64,000 nucleotides of DNA from Asticcacaulis excentricus CB 48 (lineage in GTDB: Bacteria; Pseudomonadota; Alphaproteobacteria; Caulobacterales; Caulobacteraceae), in NCBI RefSeq assembly GCF_000175215.2, contig NC_014816.1, forward strand, positions 679,001-743,000, in the 5' to 3' direction. Position numbers and translations under genes: made by a program. The notes beneath the pieces were generated by a model that was given only the letters and a program-made list of their open reading frames with translations, was not told where the DNA came from and made no database searches. Shown in pieces: positions 33,949-42,554 of the stretch (the stretch's first letter is position 1; each line of letters begins with the position of its first letter).

Positions 33949-36126
33949 GTGTTCATGAACCGTTCTCATCTCGCTCGCCTCATTTTCGAAGATGTTCGCT
34001 GTCACGCCGCCGATGTCGGCGCGCAGGACTTCCCGCCCGCTCTGTGGTCGCCGCACCGCCCCGACCGGCCGCAAAAGTCGGAGGGCGGGCGGCGTTTCGT
34101 GCTGCATTCGGCCTATGAACCGGCTGGGGACCAGCCAGCGGCCATTGCGGAGCTGGTCGAAGGGGCAAATGCAGCAGAGCGTGACCAGGTGCTTCTCGGC
34201 GTCACCGGGTCGGGCAAGACCTTCACCATGGCCAAGGTGATCGAGCAGACGCAGCGACCGGCGTTGATTCTGGCGCATAACAAGACGCTGGCGGCGCAGC
34301 TTTATAGTGAGTTCAAGGCCTTCTTTCCGGAAAACGCGGTTGAGTATTTTGTCTCCTACTACGACTACTACCAACCCGAAGCCTACGTGCCGCGTACGGA
34401 TACTTATATAGAGAAGGACTCGTCGATCAACGAACAGATCGACCGTATGCGCCACGCAGCGACGCGCGCCATCCTTGAGCGCGATGACGTAATCGTGGTG
34501 GCGTCGGTGTCGTGCATCTACGGTATCGGTTCGGTCGAAACCTATACGGCGATGACCTTTGAACTGAAAGTGGGGCAGACCATCGACGAGGCGCAGTTAC
34601 GCGCAGATCTGGTGGCGCTGCAATACAAACGCAATGACGCGGCCTTTGAGCGAGGGACTTTCCGCCGCCGCGGTGACGTCATCGAAATCTTCCCGGCCCA
34701 CTACGAAGACCGCGCTTGGCGGGTGTCCTTGTTTGGGGATGAGATAGAGGCCTTGACGGAGTTCGACCCGCTGACCGGCAAGAAGACAGCGGACCTAAAA
34801 GACCTCAAAGTCTATGCCGCCAGCCACTATGTGACGCCGCGCCCGACGCTACGTCAGGCGATCGACCGCATCAAGGCGGAACTGAAACTGCGGCTGGATC
34901 AGCTTCATGCCGAGGGTAAACTGCTAGAGGCGCAACGCCTTGAGCAGCGGACCACTTTTGACCTTGAGATGATGGAAGCCACAGGGGCCTGTGCGGGTAT
35001 CGAAAACTATTCGCGCTATCTGACCGGACGGGCACCGGGTGAGCCGCCGCCAACCTTCTTTGAATACCTGCCGGAAAATGCTTTGCTGTTTGTCGATGAA
35101 AGCCACGTCACCGTGCCGCAGATCGGCGGCATGTATCGCGGAGACTTTGCACGAAAGTCTGTTCTGGCTGAATATGGCTTCCGCCTGCCGTCTTGTATGG
35201 ATAACCGCCCGCTCAAGTTTGAGGAGTGGGAGGCAATGCGGCCTCAGACCGTCCACGTTTCGGCCACGCCGGGCAATTGGGAGATGGAACAAACGGGCGG
35301 CGTGTTTACCGAACAGGTAATCCGCCCGACCGGCCTGATCGACCCGCCGGTCGAAATCCGCCCTGTTTCGACCGGTGGTGCCAATCAGGTCGATGACGTG
35401 ATTGCTGAGGTGCGCGAAGTCGCGAAGAACGGTTATCGCTCTTTGGTCACGGTGCTGACCAAGAAGATGGCGGAAAACCTGACCGAATATATGCACGAAC
35501 AGGGTATCCGCGTGCGTTACATGCACTCTGATATCGACACGCTTGAGCGTATCGAAATTATCCGCGACCTGCGCCTTGGCGCGTTTGATGTCCTAGTTGG
35601 GATCAACCTGCTGCGCGAAGGCCTCGACATCCCCGAATGTGGCTTTGTGGCCATACTCGATGCCGACAAAGAGGGCTTCCTGCGCTCGGAGACCTCGCTC
35701 ATTCAGACCATCGGGCGGGCGGCGCGTAACGTCGAAGGCCGTGTCATTCTTTATGCTGACAAGATGACGGGGTCGATGGAACGGGCGCTGGCCGAAACCA
35801 GCCGCCGCCGTGAAAAGCAGATGGCCTACAATGCCGAACACGGCATCACGCCGGAAAGCGTTAAGCGCGGTATTTCCGATATTCTGGATAGTCCTTACGA
35901 AAAGGCTGACAGGGTACAGGTGCCAGTGGGCGTGGCGGCAAAGGACTCCAAACCCTTCCTGGGTTCCAATTTTCAGGCGACGCTCAAGGACCTGGAGACG
36001 CGCATGCGCGAGGCGGCGGGCAATCTGGAGTTCGAAGAAGCGGCTCGCATGCGCGACGAAATCAAGCGTCTTAAGCTGCTCGATCTGGAGTTCGCCAAGG
36101 ACATGATTGGGGACCCTGCGACATAA
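33949..36126 (+). CDS. uvrB: UvrABC system protein B (excision nuclease)
   Basis: 725 aa from GTG 33949 (ATG 33955 is in frame). Helicase-like UvrB: Walker A GVTGSGKTFTM (K90), beta-hairpin region YYDYYQPEAYVPRTDTYIEK (about 139-158), DESHVT, SATPGNWE, TVLTKKMAENLTEYMHE, LLREGLDIPE, QTIGRAARN, and the C-terminal UVR motif (LEFEEAARMRDEIKRL). It loads on damaged DNA with UvrA and recruits UvrC. About 45 residues precede the usual start of the family (FVLHSAYEPAGDQP). With the SOS box overlapping the first codons, the true start may be later. Confidence 0.96.
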   Translation: MFMNRSHLARLIFEDVRCHAADVGAQDFPPALWSPHRPDRPQKSEGGRRFVLHSAYEPAGDQPAAIAELVEGANAAERDQVLLGVTGSGKTFTMAKVIEQTQRPALILAHNKTLAAQLYSEFKAFFPENAVEYFVSYYDYYQPEAYVPRTDTYIEKDSSINEQIDRMRHAATRAILERDDVIVVASVSCIYGIGSVETYTAMTFELKVGQTIDEAQLRADLVALQYKRNDAAFERGTFRRRGDVIEIFPAHYEDRAWRVSLFGDEIEALTEFDPLTGKKTADLKDLKVYAASHYVTPRPTLRQAIDRIKAELKLRLDQLHAEGKLLEAQRLEQRTTFDLEMMEATGACAGIENYSRYLTGRAPGEPPPTFFEYLPENALLFVDESHVTVPQIGGMYRGDFARKSVLAEYGFRLPSCMDNRPLKFEEWEAMRPQTVHVSATPGNWEMEQTGGVFTEQVIRPTGLIDPPVEIRPVSTGGANQVDDVIAEVREVAKNGYRSLVTVLTKKMAENLTEYMHEQGIRVRYMHSDIDTLERIEIIRDLRLGAFDVLVGINLLREGLDIPECGFVAILDADKEGFLRSETSLIQTIGRAARNVEGRVILYADKMTGSMERALAETSRRREKQMAYNAEHGITPESVKRGISDILDSPYEKADRVQVPVGVAAKDSKPFLGSNFQATLKDLETRMREAAGNLEFEEAARMRDEIKRLKLLDLEFAKDMIGDPAT
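33951..33965 (+). promoter_or_regulatory. LexA SOS box at uvrB
   Basis: GTTC-ATGAACC-GTTC, an exact match to the alphaproteobacterial LexA direct repeat GTTC-N7-GTTC. It overlaps the first annotated codons of uvrB, so either LexA blocks elongation there or translation begins further downstream than 33949. Confidence 0.75.
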
Positions 36127-36355
36127 GTTTATTGCCAGATCGCTTCTGAAGCGTCTCAATCCTGTACTGAGGATTGTGTGTCACGCCCCTGTTACGAAAA
36201 TGTGCCAGTTTGAAACGAAACCGGCTGGATTTTCGCGACGAAATGCCTCACTCTGTGGTCCGGCCTGTGCATAACTCTTGGTTGGGTCCCCGTCACGTTT
36301 CAATTTGGCTGTGTAACGACATCCGGGGCGCATAGAGAAGAGGTTGGGGTGTGAT

Positions 36356-36760
36356 ATGCGTAGAACCAGATTGAATGTGGTGCCACCCTCGGCGAAGGGG
36401 GGCGTGATCGAAGCCGAGATGATGGGGGGCATGGGCGAGCCCGCTCATGAGGTCATTAATGTCGTGCCTGTACCGCTAAACAATACGAACAGCCTGCAAT
36501 CGCTGGTCGATGCGACGATTTCGGCGCGCGAAAGCCGCACCCAGCGCGTGCGTCGCCTTCAGGAAGAGGCCAAGTCGCTGGCACGTGAACAGATTTCCGA
36601 GCTGGAAATCCTGATCGATGCGACGGCCAAGATGGCGCATGAAATCGCCGAAGGTGGCGAGGCCTATCCGGTGGGTGCACGTGAACTTAGCCGCCGTTTG
36701 GCTGACGAACTGCCGCGCACGCTGCAAACGCTACGCATCGTCGCCAAAAAGAGCCTTTGA
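36356..36760 (+). CDS. Hypothetical helical protein
   Basis: 134 aa from ATG 36356, with GAAGAGG about 14-20 nt upstream; a TTG at 36344 is another option. The N-terminal third is flexible. Residues about 45-134 are charged and helical (SARESRTQRVRRLQEEAKSL and AREQISELEILIDATAKMAH), likely coiled coil. No TM or signal. I do not recognise the family; the composition resembles small Caulobacterales-specific proteins. It is monocistronic, 110 bp before the next gene. Confidence 0.65.
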   Translation: MRRTRLNVVPPSAKGGVIEAEMMGGMGEPAHEVINVVPVPLNNTNSLQSLVDATISARESRTQRVRRLQEEAKSLAREQISELEILIDATAKMAHEIAEGGEAYPVGARELSRRLADELPRTLQTLRIVAKKSL

Positions 36761-36869
36761 ACCTGTATTTTGCAGGTCCTGCGGCAATAAGGTTCATAAT
36801 TCGACTCGCCTGTCTGGGGTTTTACGCTTACATCTGTGACTTCCATTTCGGGACAGGGATGCACAGGAC

Positions 36870-37487
36870 ATGGCGGCGTATGTAAAGTCAGGTGTGGTTC
36901 TCTCTTGGCTTGCCGTTGTCGGGCTGATGTCTGGCTGTGGCAAAAAAGAACAGCCCCCCGCGCCTGAGCCCACACCAGCCTCGGCTTCTGTGGCCGCACC
37001 CCCGGCCAAACCGCAGGAGCCGCTGCCGACGCGTCAGCCCGGCCTGTGGGAAACGACGCTCAGCGAAGAGGGCTCGGAAAGTCAGGCCCAGACCATGCGC
37101 ATCTGCCTCGACGCGGCCACCGAGAAGGAGTTGGGCATTACCGGCACTGATCTTAATGGCAATCGCTGCCGCAATACGGCGGTTAGCCATCTGGACGACG
37201 GTTCGTGGGGCATCCTCGCTGAATGCAACATGGGGTCGGGCGGTAAGATGGAGGTTTCGGGTAGCATCACCGGCGACTATACGCGCGACTACACAATGAC
37301 GCTGCGGTCTCAGACAACGGGAGCCTCGCTGGCGCATATGAACCGCGTGGTCAACATGACGATTAGATCCAAACGTCTCGGCGCTTGCAAGGCCGATCAG
37401 AAGCCCGGCGATGTGACCCTGCCCGGCGGTGACGTCAGCTTCAACCTGTTCGATATGGCTGGCCGTGAGCCGGGCCCGCCCAAATAG
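36870..37487 (+). CDS. DUF3617-type lipoprotein
   Basis: 205 aa. A lipoprotein signal (VVLSWLAVVGLMSGC) and a Pro/Ala-rich linker (about 30-58) precede a DUF3617 domain: QPGLWETTL, MRICLDAAT, NRCRNTAV, GSGGKMEVSGSITGDYTRDY and RLGACKADQKPGD. Paired cysteines suggest disulfides in the periplasm. Family function is unknown. It is convergent with the membrane gene at 37489 (1 bp between stops). Confidence 0.8.
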   Translation: MAAYVKSGVVLSWLAVVGLMSGCGKKEQPPAPEPTPASASVAAPPAKPQEPLPTRQPGLWETTLSEEGSESQAQTMRICLDAATEKELGITGTDLNGNRCRNTAVSHLDDGSWGILAECNMGSGGKMEVSGSITGDYTRDYTMTLRSQTTGASLAHMNRVVNMTIRSKRLGACKADQKPGDVTLPGGDVSFNLFDMAGREPGPPK

Positions 37488-37488
37488 G

Positions 37489-37872
37489 TTAAACCAGCCA
37501 GCTCTTGGGATTGGGGATCGGGCGTTTGTGGAAGACGTGGTTGAAGCCCAAAGTGCAACGGCCTACGATCCACAGGAATAGGGCGAAGACGAGGATCAGC
37601 ACGACACCGCCCAGCACCATGCTCGACATAATCGGTGAAGTCAGCAGCACAACCAGTGGCACGAAGGCCCCGATACCCACCCAGAAGGTCTTTTTCTGAA
37701 AGGCATAGTGGGTCTTCAGCCAGTCGGGCGCATCGTCCTGAAACAGGTATATCAGGGTGATGGCTATGACGCCCGAAATCCCGCCGACGATCAGGAAAAA
37801 CAACAGCAGATAGTTGACGATGGGGATGATCGTCGTGTCGCTGAGTTTGGTGCGGGTGGCGGGCACAGTCAT
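37489..37872 (-). CDS. Small integral membrane protein (DUF4870/COG3671-like)
   Basis: 127 aa, three hydrophobic segments (about 17-44, 66-84, 87-107) with the family-like WLKTHYAFQKKTFWVGI between the first and second. Such proteins have no established role. It is the last gene of a leftward string queD-folB-dinB-this gene, overlapping the DinB gene by 4 bp. Confidence 0.65.
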   Translation of the reverse strand: MTVPATRTKLSDTTIIPIVNYLLLFFLIVGGISGVIAITLIYLFQDDAPDWLKTHYAFQKKTFWVGIGAFVPLVVLLTSPIMSSMVLGGVVLILVFALFLWIVGRCTLGFNHVFHKRPIPNPKSWLV

Positions 37873-38414
37873 TTTAAATCCGGATCCAGTTCGGGTACCA
37901 GAACAAGCACGTCCGTCACGCCTATATCAAGCCCCATCTGCGACAAAAGCGTCGTAATCTGCCCCCGGTGGTGCGTTTGGTGATTGAACACGTGACTCAG
38001 CACCAGCCCCAGCGGCTTGGTATGGGCATCGCCATTCACACGTCGATAGGTGACGGGCGTGTCGAGATGGGCCTCGTTTAGGCTCTCGATATAGCTGAGC
38101 CAGAGATCATCCATTTCTCTACGCACCGGTGCAAAGGCGCTCAGTTCACTATACAGCGTATCATTCAGGCCCCTGGGCTGCGGCAGGGCCTTGGCGGCCG
38201 ACAGCGCAGAGCCGGTCGCATGGCCACTCAAACGTCCCATCCAAAGCAAGTCCGCCACGATCAGGTGGTTGAGCGTTCCCCATACCGAGCCGAAAAAGGC
38301 TTTCGTATTGGTGTGAAAATCGGCTTCGGGATGCGCCGCCATCAGCTCCAGCAGCTTGGCGTTCATCCACTGGTTATAGTGGGCCATCAGGCTCAGATGC
38401 GCCAGATGGTTCAT
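37869..38414 (-). CDS. DinB-family protein
   Basis: 181 aa four-helix bundle. Metal-binding histidines of the DinB/YfiT superfamily are visible: WGTLNHLIVADLLWMGR early and HVFNHQTHHRGQITTLL late. DinB proteins are probably thiol-dependent metalloenzymes; some are damage-inducible. The first residues (LAHLSLMAHYNQWMNAKLLE) are typical. It overlaps folB and the downstream membrane gene by 4 bp each. Substrate unknown. Confidence 0.82.
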   Translation of the reverse strand: MNHLAHLSLMAHYNQWMNAKLLELMAAHPEADFHTNTKAFFGSVWGTLNHLIVADLLWMGRLSGHATGSALSAAKALPQPRGLNDTLYSELSAFAPVRREMDDLWLSYIESLNEAHLDTPVTYRRVNGDAHTKPLGLVLSHVFNHQTHHRGQITTLLSQMGLDIGVTDVLVLVPELDPDLK

Positions 38415-38764
38415 TTGCGCATCACCACCGTGCAGCCTGAACGTTCGGCATCGGCCAGAGCTTCGGGTTTGGAGATGCGGATGCGCACCTCCTCGGCCTG
38501 CGGCAGGGCCAGCACAGCCTCTGCCAGGTCCTCAGCCAGGGTTTCGACGAGCTTGATATGACCGCGCGCAATAAGGTCACGTGCCAGATTGCCGACCATT
38601 TCGTAGTTCAGCGTGTCTTTCAGGCCCTTGATCAAGTGCAGGCCGATACGGATATCGGCATCGATGATCAGGGGTTGGGTGCGACCGTGCTCGTAGTCGT
38701 AGACGCCGATGGCGGCTTCGACCTTCAGGCCTTCGACAAAGACATGGCGGCTGATCAAAGGCAT
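38411..38764 (-). CDS. folB: Dihydroneopterin aldolase
   Basis: 117 aa from ATG 38764. The FolB fold: VFVEGLKVEAAIGVYDYEHG at the start, the catalytic-site Glu in KLVETLAEDLAEAVL, and VRIRISKPEAL near the end. It converts dihydroneopterin to 6-hydroxymethyl-dihydropterin in folate synthesis. It overlaps the pterin synthase upstream by 10 bp and the DinB gene downstream by 4 bp. An in-frame extension to 38833 lies inside queD and was not used. Confidence 0.87.
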   Translation of the reverse strand: MPLISRHVFVEGLKVEAAIGVYDYEHGRTQPLIIDADIRIGLHLIKGLKDTLNYEMVGNLARDLIARGHIKLVETLAEDLAEAVLALPQAEEVRIRISKPEALADAERSGCTVVMRK

Positions 38765-39312
38765 GGGTCGCTCTTTTTCTGCCAGTCTTCGGGTGGCAAG
38801 AGGTCGTTGATCGACAAATCGGCTCGATGACACCAGTCGGCCAGACGCGGGCCGTGGATGAGGTCTTCGGGCGTCAGGATGACCGTATTGGTCGGGGTTT
38901 CTTCGATTTCAAAGCGCACGCACTCAAAGTCCGGCACTTGAGCGGACAAGATGGCGTTCAGCTTGTGATAGAGGGCTAATGCTACGGCTTCGGTCGTAGG
39001 GTCGCCCGGAATGATCAGCAGACGCGGCAGAAGATCGGGCTCATGCGCCTGAAAGAAGCCGATCAGCGGGTCATCGGCGCCAAGTTGAAAGGCGTGATCG
39101 AGCGCTTCATCGACGAAGCGATGCCAGTCGCGCTTAAGCGCATCAAAGCTCTGGGCGTAGTTGGATTGGCCCCACTTTACCGTATCCGGCGATTTGGCCT
39201 TCAGTGACACGCGCACGAATTCATTATGGCCATGCGGGGTCGCGCACTTCGACGAACGGTCGGCGCGCAACCGGTGAGCCATGGAAAAACGACGGGTGAA
39301 CTGAATTTGCAC
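38755..39312 (-). CDS. queD: 6-carboxytetrahydropterin / 6-pyruvoyltetrahydropterin synthase family (QueD-like)
   Basis: 185 aa, longer than the roughly 120-aa E. coli QueD. Zinc-ligand histidines lie in FSMAHRL and PHGHNEF; the catalytic Cys is in SKCATPHGH (CxxxHGH); a late Glu is in FEIEETPTNTV. QueD uses dihydroneopterin triphosphate on the way to queuosine. Its overlap with folB (10 bp) couples it to the folate branch, and no other que genes are here, so a role other than queuosine is possible. Confidence 0.75.
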   Translation of the reverse strand: MQIQFTRRFSMAHRLRADRSSKCATPHGHNEFVRVSLKAKSPDTVKWGQSNYAQSFDALKRDWHRFVDEALDHAFQLGADDPLIGFFQAHEPDLLPRLLIIPGDPTTEAVALALYHKLNAILSAQVPDFECVRFEIEETPTNTVILTPEDLIHGPRLADWCHRADLSINDLLPPEDWQKKSDPCL

Positions 39313-39395
39313 AGACAGGGGCCTTCTTTTAAGCCGCAGCTAAAAGCGCAAAAGCCTGCGTGAGTCAAATCACGCGCAGTGTCTGGACGTGATGG

Positions 39396-39553
39396 CCACA
39401 AAAAACACGAAAAGAGTAGAGTCGGAGCGTGCTCACCTGAAGGGCTGTTAGCCTCGTTCTGGGGCGAATTTCAAAGCGCTTCGCCCGAGGCTTTCATACA
39501 ACGCATTTGGCAACGCATTTGGCAACGCATTTGGCTTTTCGTGTTCTTCGTGG
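39396..39553. repeat. MITE-like element with inverted ends and three 12-bp tandem repeats
   Basis: A 19-bp sequence at 39396-39414 (starts CCACAAAAAACACG) is repeated inverted at 39535-39553 with 17 of 19 positions matching. Between them, the unit AACGCATTTGGC occurs three times without a mismatch (39500-39535). The 158-bp span fills the gap between queD and trxB. Motifs like CACGAAGAACACGAAAAG are familiar as dispersed intergenic repeats in other bacteria. Confidence 0.55.
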
Positions 39554-39573
39554 TGAAGACATGCTGCCAAATC

Positions 39574-40560
39574 TTACCACGCACCGATCTTGGCGTCCTG
39601 ACGATGGTGGTCCTCTTCGGCCAGCAGGCGGATGGCTTCCAGCGCTGCCATACACCCCATACCGGCCGCCGTGACCGCCTGACGGTAGACGTCGTCCGTT
39701 ACATCGCCGGCGGCGAAGACGCCCTTGATGGCGGTTTTCGGGGTTCCGGGTTCGACCTTCAGATACCCGCCGGCATTTGTTTCAAGTTGCCCCTGGAACA
39801 GTTGTGAAGAGGGCGCGTGGCCGATGGCGACGAAGACACCATCCAGCGGCAGTTCGTGCGTATCGCCCGTATGGACGTTTTTCAGGCGCACACCGGTGAC
39901 GCTGGCCCCTCCGAATTCATTGGTTTCGCCCAGAATTTCGTCAATGGCGGAGTTCCAAACCGGCTGGATTTTCGGTTCAGCATACATGCGCTCTGCCAGG
40001 ATCTTTTCCGAGCGCACAGAGTCGCGGCGGTGAATCAGATAGACCTTGGAGGCAAATTTGGTGAGGAACAGGGCCTCTTCGACCGCCGTATTGCCGCCGC
40101 CGACCACAGCCACCGTTTTGTTGCGGTAAAAGAACCCATCGCAGGTGGCGCAGGCCGACACGCCGAAGCCCTGATAGGTCTTTTCGGATTCAAGACCCAG
40201 CCACTTGGCCTGAGCGCCGGTCGAAATGATGACGGTTTCGGCCAGATAGACATTCCCGGCGTCTGTTTCGAGGCGGAAGGGACGCTGGCTGAGGTCGGCC
40301 TTGACAACAATATCGGTGATGACCTCAGTGCCCATATGCTCGGCCTGTGCCTTCATCTGATCCATCAGCCACGGGCCTTGTATGACCTCGGCAAAGCCCG
40401 GATAGTTTTCGACGTCGGTGGTGATGGTAAGCTGTCCGCCGGTCTGCGGTCCGGTAAACACCACCGGATGCAAGAGGCCCCGCGCGGCATAGATGGCCGC
40501 TGTCCAGCCCGCCGGGCCGGAACCGATGATGGCACAACGAACAGTACGGGGCGTGGTCAT
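39574..40560 (-). CDS. trxB: Thioredoxin reductase
   Basis: 328 aa from ATG 40560. FAD motif IIGSGPAGWTAAIYAAR, redox-active CATC (C137/C140 in SACATCDGFF), NADPH motif VVGGGNTAVEEAL and the C-terminal GVFAAGDVTDD site. It reduces thioredoxin with NADPH. The frame can be read upstream to 40596 but ATG 40560 aligns with the family. It is preceded by the ELM1-like gene on the same strand with 83 bp between. Confidence 0.95.
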   Translation of the reverse strand: MTTPRTVRCAIIGSGPAGWTAAIYAARGLLHPVVFTGPQTGGQLTITTDVENYPGFAEVIQGPWLMDQMKAQAEHMGTEVITDIVVKADLSQRPFRLETDAGNVYLAETVIISTGAQAKWLGLESEKTYQGFGVSACATCDGFFYRNKTVAVVGGGNTAVEEALFLTKFASKVYLIHRRDSVRSEKILAERMYAEPKIQPVWNSAIDEILGETNEFGGASVTGVRLKNVHTGDTHELPLDGVFVAIGHAPSSQLFQGQLETNAGGYLKVEPGTPKTAIKGVFAAGDVTDDVYRQAVTAAGMGCMAALEAIRLLAEEDHHRQDAKIGAW

Positions 40561-40643
40561 GGCAGATTCGATTCTATCTTGGGGTAAACTGGCCACTTAG
40601 ATAATGACCGGCTGTCGCCTTGTCATCCCTCCGTTAAGGGCTG

Positions 40644-41684
40644 TTAACGATTTTCGTCGGGATGCGTTTGATTATATAGCGCCAGTACGGCTTTGGCAGC
40701 GCGGTTTGTCTCGTTCAGCGGCGGGTATTTCCAGAAGCGCAGTTCCCCGGACCACGGACGGGCAGCGCCATACTCCTGAAGTCCCTGATGGAAGCGACCG
40801 AACTTCGCGCCCGTGCCGCGCGCATCCATGGGCAGGATGTGCACCGGCTTGCCCGTCGCGGCGGCTTCGGTGGCCATGTTCACCGAATCCTCGGTGACGA
40901 GGATGTGGTCGGCGGCGTTGAGGAAGGCGAAATAGGGGTTGTCGCCTTTGCCCTCATAGATGATGCCGTCGAGGTCTTTAAGCCCCTCCGTCAGAATAGC
41001 GCGGGCCGCATCCGGGGTGCGACGCGACACGCTGAGCAGCAGAGTGGTCTTTTTACCTTTGACGGCCGCTCGAATCTGCTGGACGAGGGTTTCGGCGCGC
41101 GCCGGTGATATGTCGTGGCTTTTGGAGCGACCGCCGATCAGGACCGCGATAAACGGGGCCCTGAATTTCGACAGGCTTTCGGCCCAGTGTGCTGCCTCAC
41201 GGCTAAGGCGTTCCGGCGTGACACGATGAGTCGATCCCAGAAGGGGCAGCACATTTTCGCCCTTCACCTCGTCATGCTTCGGTGCAATGACCATATCAAA
41301 CCGTCCGGAAGGTAGGCGCGGGTCCTGAAGCTGTACCACCAGAGTCTTGCCCTGAGAGCGGCGGCGCATGCGCAGCGAATGGGGTAAAGTGGCGCGCCCG
41401 GCGGCAATCCAGATGTCGGGGTAGGGCGGGCCGATGAGGTCGGAATCGCGCTTCAGCATCACATCGGGCCATAGTCGCAGTGCCGTAGGCCAGCGATCAA
41501 ACAAGCGGCGATAGCGGATATGGCGCACAACAATCTGGGTCGGAGTGAGGGCGGCTATGGCTTCGGCCAGACCCAGCACCTGATTATGGATACCGGCACG
41601 ACCGTCCGACACCGCCCAGACGATCAGCGGGCGGTCCGAGGGAATCTTAAGCGACTCTTCGGTTGTGACGGGAGGAGTTAACAC
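40644..41684 (-). CDS. ELM1/GtrOC1-family protein (DUF1022), putative nucleotide-sugar-related
   Basis: 346 aa. The family patterns are visible: WAVSDGRAGIHNQVLGLAEA at the N-terminus, DIWIAAGRATLP, VVQLQDPRLP, DMVIAPKHDE, AVLIGGRSKS, LLLSVSRRTP, and VTEDSVNMATEAAATGKPVH, a GT-B-like donor-site pattern. Homologues are called mitochondrial-fission ELM1 proteins in plants and are widespread in alphaproteobacteria, where the function is unclear, perhaps glycosyl transfer in envelope biogenesis. It is preceded by a 200-bp leader with strong hairpins. Confidence 0.83.
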   Translation of the reverse strand: MLTPPVTTEESLKIPSDRPLIVWAVSDGRAGIHNQVLGLAEAIAALTPTQIVVRHIRYRRLFDRWPTALRLWPDVMLKRDSDLIGPPYPDIWIAAGRATLPHSLRMRRRSQGKTLVVQLQDPRLPSGRFDMVIAPKHDEVKGENVLPLLGSTHRVTPERLSREAAHWAESLSKFRAPFIAVLIGGRSKSHDISPARAETLVQQIRAAVKGKKTTLLLSVSRRTPDAARAILTEGLKDLDGIIYEGKGDNPYFAFLNAADHILVTEDSVNMATEAAATGKPVHILPMDARGTGAKFGRFHQGLQEYGAARPWSGELRFWKYPPLNETNRAAKAVLALYNQTHPDENR

Positions 41685-41799
41685 GCTTCAATCCAAAGAA
41701 CTGGAGACAGAAAAAGCCCCCGCCACCGCATCTCACCTGCCTTATGGCAGGCTGGCGCGACCCGCCTCCACATCAAAGATGGGAAGGTATGAAATATGC

Positions 41800-41878
41800 C
41801 AAACTCCGGCGACGGGCCGCCCCGAGCCGGAGTTTGTCGATTCCAATCCCCACGTCCTGACCGTCAGATCAGGACGTG
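41800..41878. repeat. Two strong hairpins between greA and the ELM1-like gene
   Basis: Hairpin 1: CAAACTCCGGC (41800-41810) with GCCGGAGTTTG (41826-41836), 11 bp perfect, 15-nt loop. Hairpin 2: CACGTCCTGA (41851-41860) with TCAGGACGTG (41869-41878), 10 bp perfect, 8-nt loop. Neither has a T-run on the minus strand. They begin 8 bp after the greA stop and may end or protect the greA transcript, or lie in the leader of the downstream gene. Confidence 0.6.
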
Positions 41879-41885
41879 AAAGTCG

Positions 41886-42359
41886 TTAGATCCACTCGAC
41901 CTTGAGGATTTCGTAGGCCTTGACGCCGGCAGGGGTGTTAACCTCCACAACGTCGCCCACTTCCTTGCCGATCATGGCACGCGATAAGGGCGAGCTAAGC
42001 GAGATACGCCCTGCCTTGACGTCGGCTTCGTGCTCGCCGACGACCTGATAGCGGCCTTCTTCCTCGGTGTCCTCATCGACCACGGTGACGGTCGCGCCGA
42101 ACTTGATCTGGTTCCCCGACAGCTTCGAAACGTCGATCACCTGAGCGCGGCTGATCTTGTCCTCGATCTCCGCGATCTGACCTTCGATCCAGCCCTGACG
42201 TTCCTTCGCCGCGTGATATTCCGCGTTTTCCGACAGGTCGCCGTGCGAACGCGCTTCGGCAATCGCCGCTATAACGGCGGGACGTTCCACCGACTTCAAA
42301 CGCTTGAGTTCGTCGTCAAGGCTTTGGTAGCCCGCGACGGTCATCGGCACTTTTTCCAT
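41886..42359 (-). CDS. greA: Transcription elongation factor GreA
   Basis: 157 aa. N-terminal coiled-coil with the acidic tip SHGDLSENAEYHAAKERQ (the Asp and Glu that place the cleavage metal), then the FKBP-like C-terminal domain (VTVVDEDTEEEGRYQVVGEHEAD split around residues 85-105; GKEVGDVVEVNTPAG). It stimulates transcript cleavage by backtracked RNA polymerase. Monocistronic, with its own upstream region (42360-42554) and strong hairpins downstream. Confidence 0.96.
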   Translation of the reverse strand: MEKVPMTVAGYQSLDDELKRLKSVERPAVIAAIAEARSHGDLSENAEYHAAKERQGWIEGQIAEIEDKISRAQVIDVSKLSGNQIKFGATVTVVDEDTEEEGRYQVVGEHEADVKAGRISLSSPLSRAMIGKEVGDVVEVNTPAGVKAYEILKVEWI

Positions 42360-42554
42360 GTGCGATTGTTTCTGAAACGCCCTGAGTGAAAGACAATAGA
42401 GCCGACGACGGTCGAGGGCGCCTGCGACCGGCCGGAAAACCTGTGTTGGAACTTAAGCCGCGCGCCGGACGCTATTTCGGAGCACCCTTGCAGGACGGGG
42501 CACGCTTCATAGCGCAAAACGCACGAAAAAACAAATCTTGTTTCAGATAGGCAT

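Noticed and set aside
39379..39807. A plus-strand frame with the repeated residues IWQR and an FVFFVV stretch.
   Set aside because: It is produced by the 12-bp tandem repeat and the inverted repeat, then runs antisense through trxB. No ribosome site.
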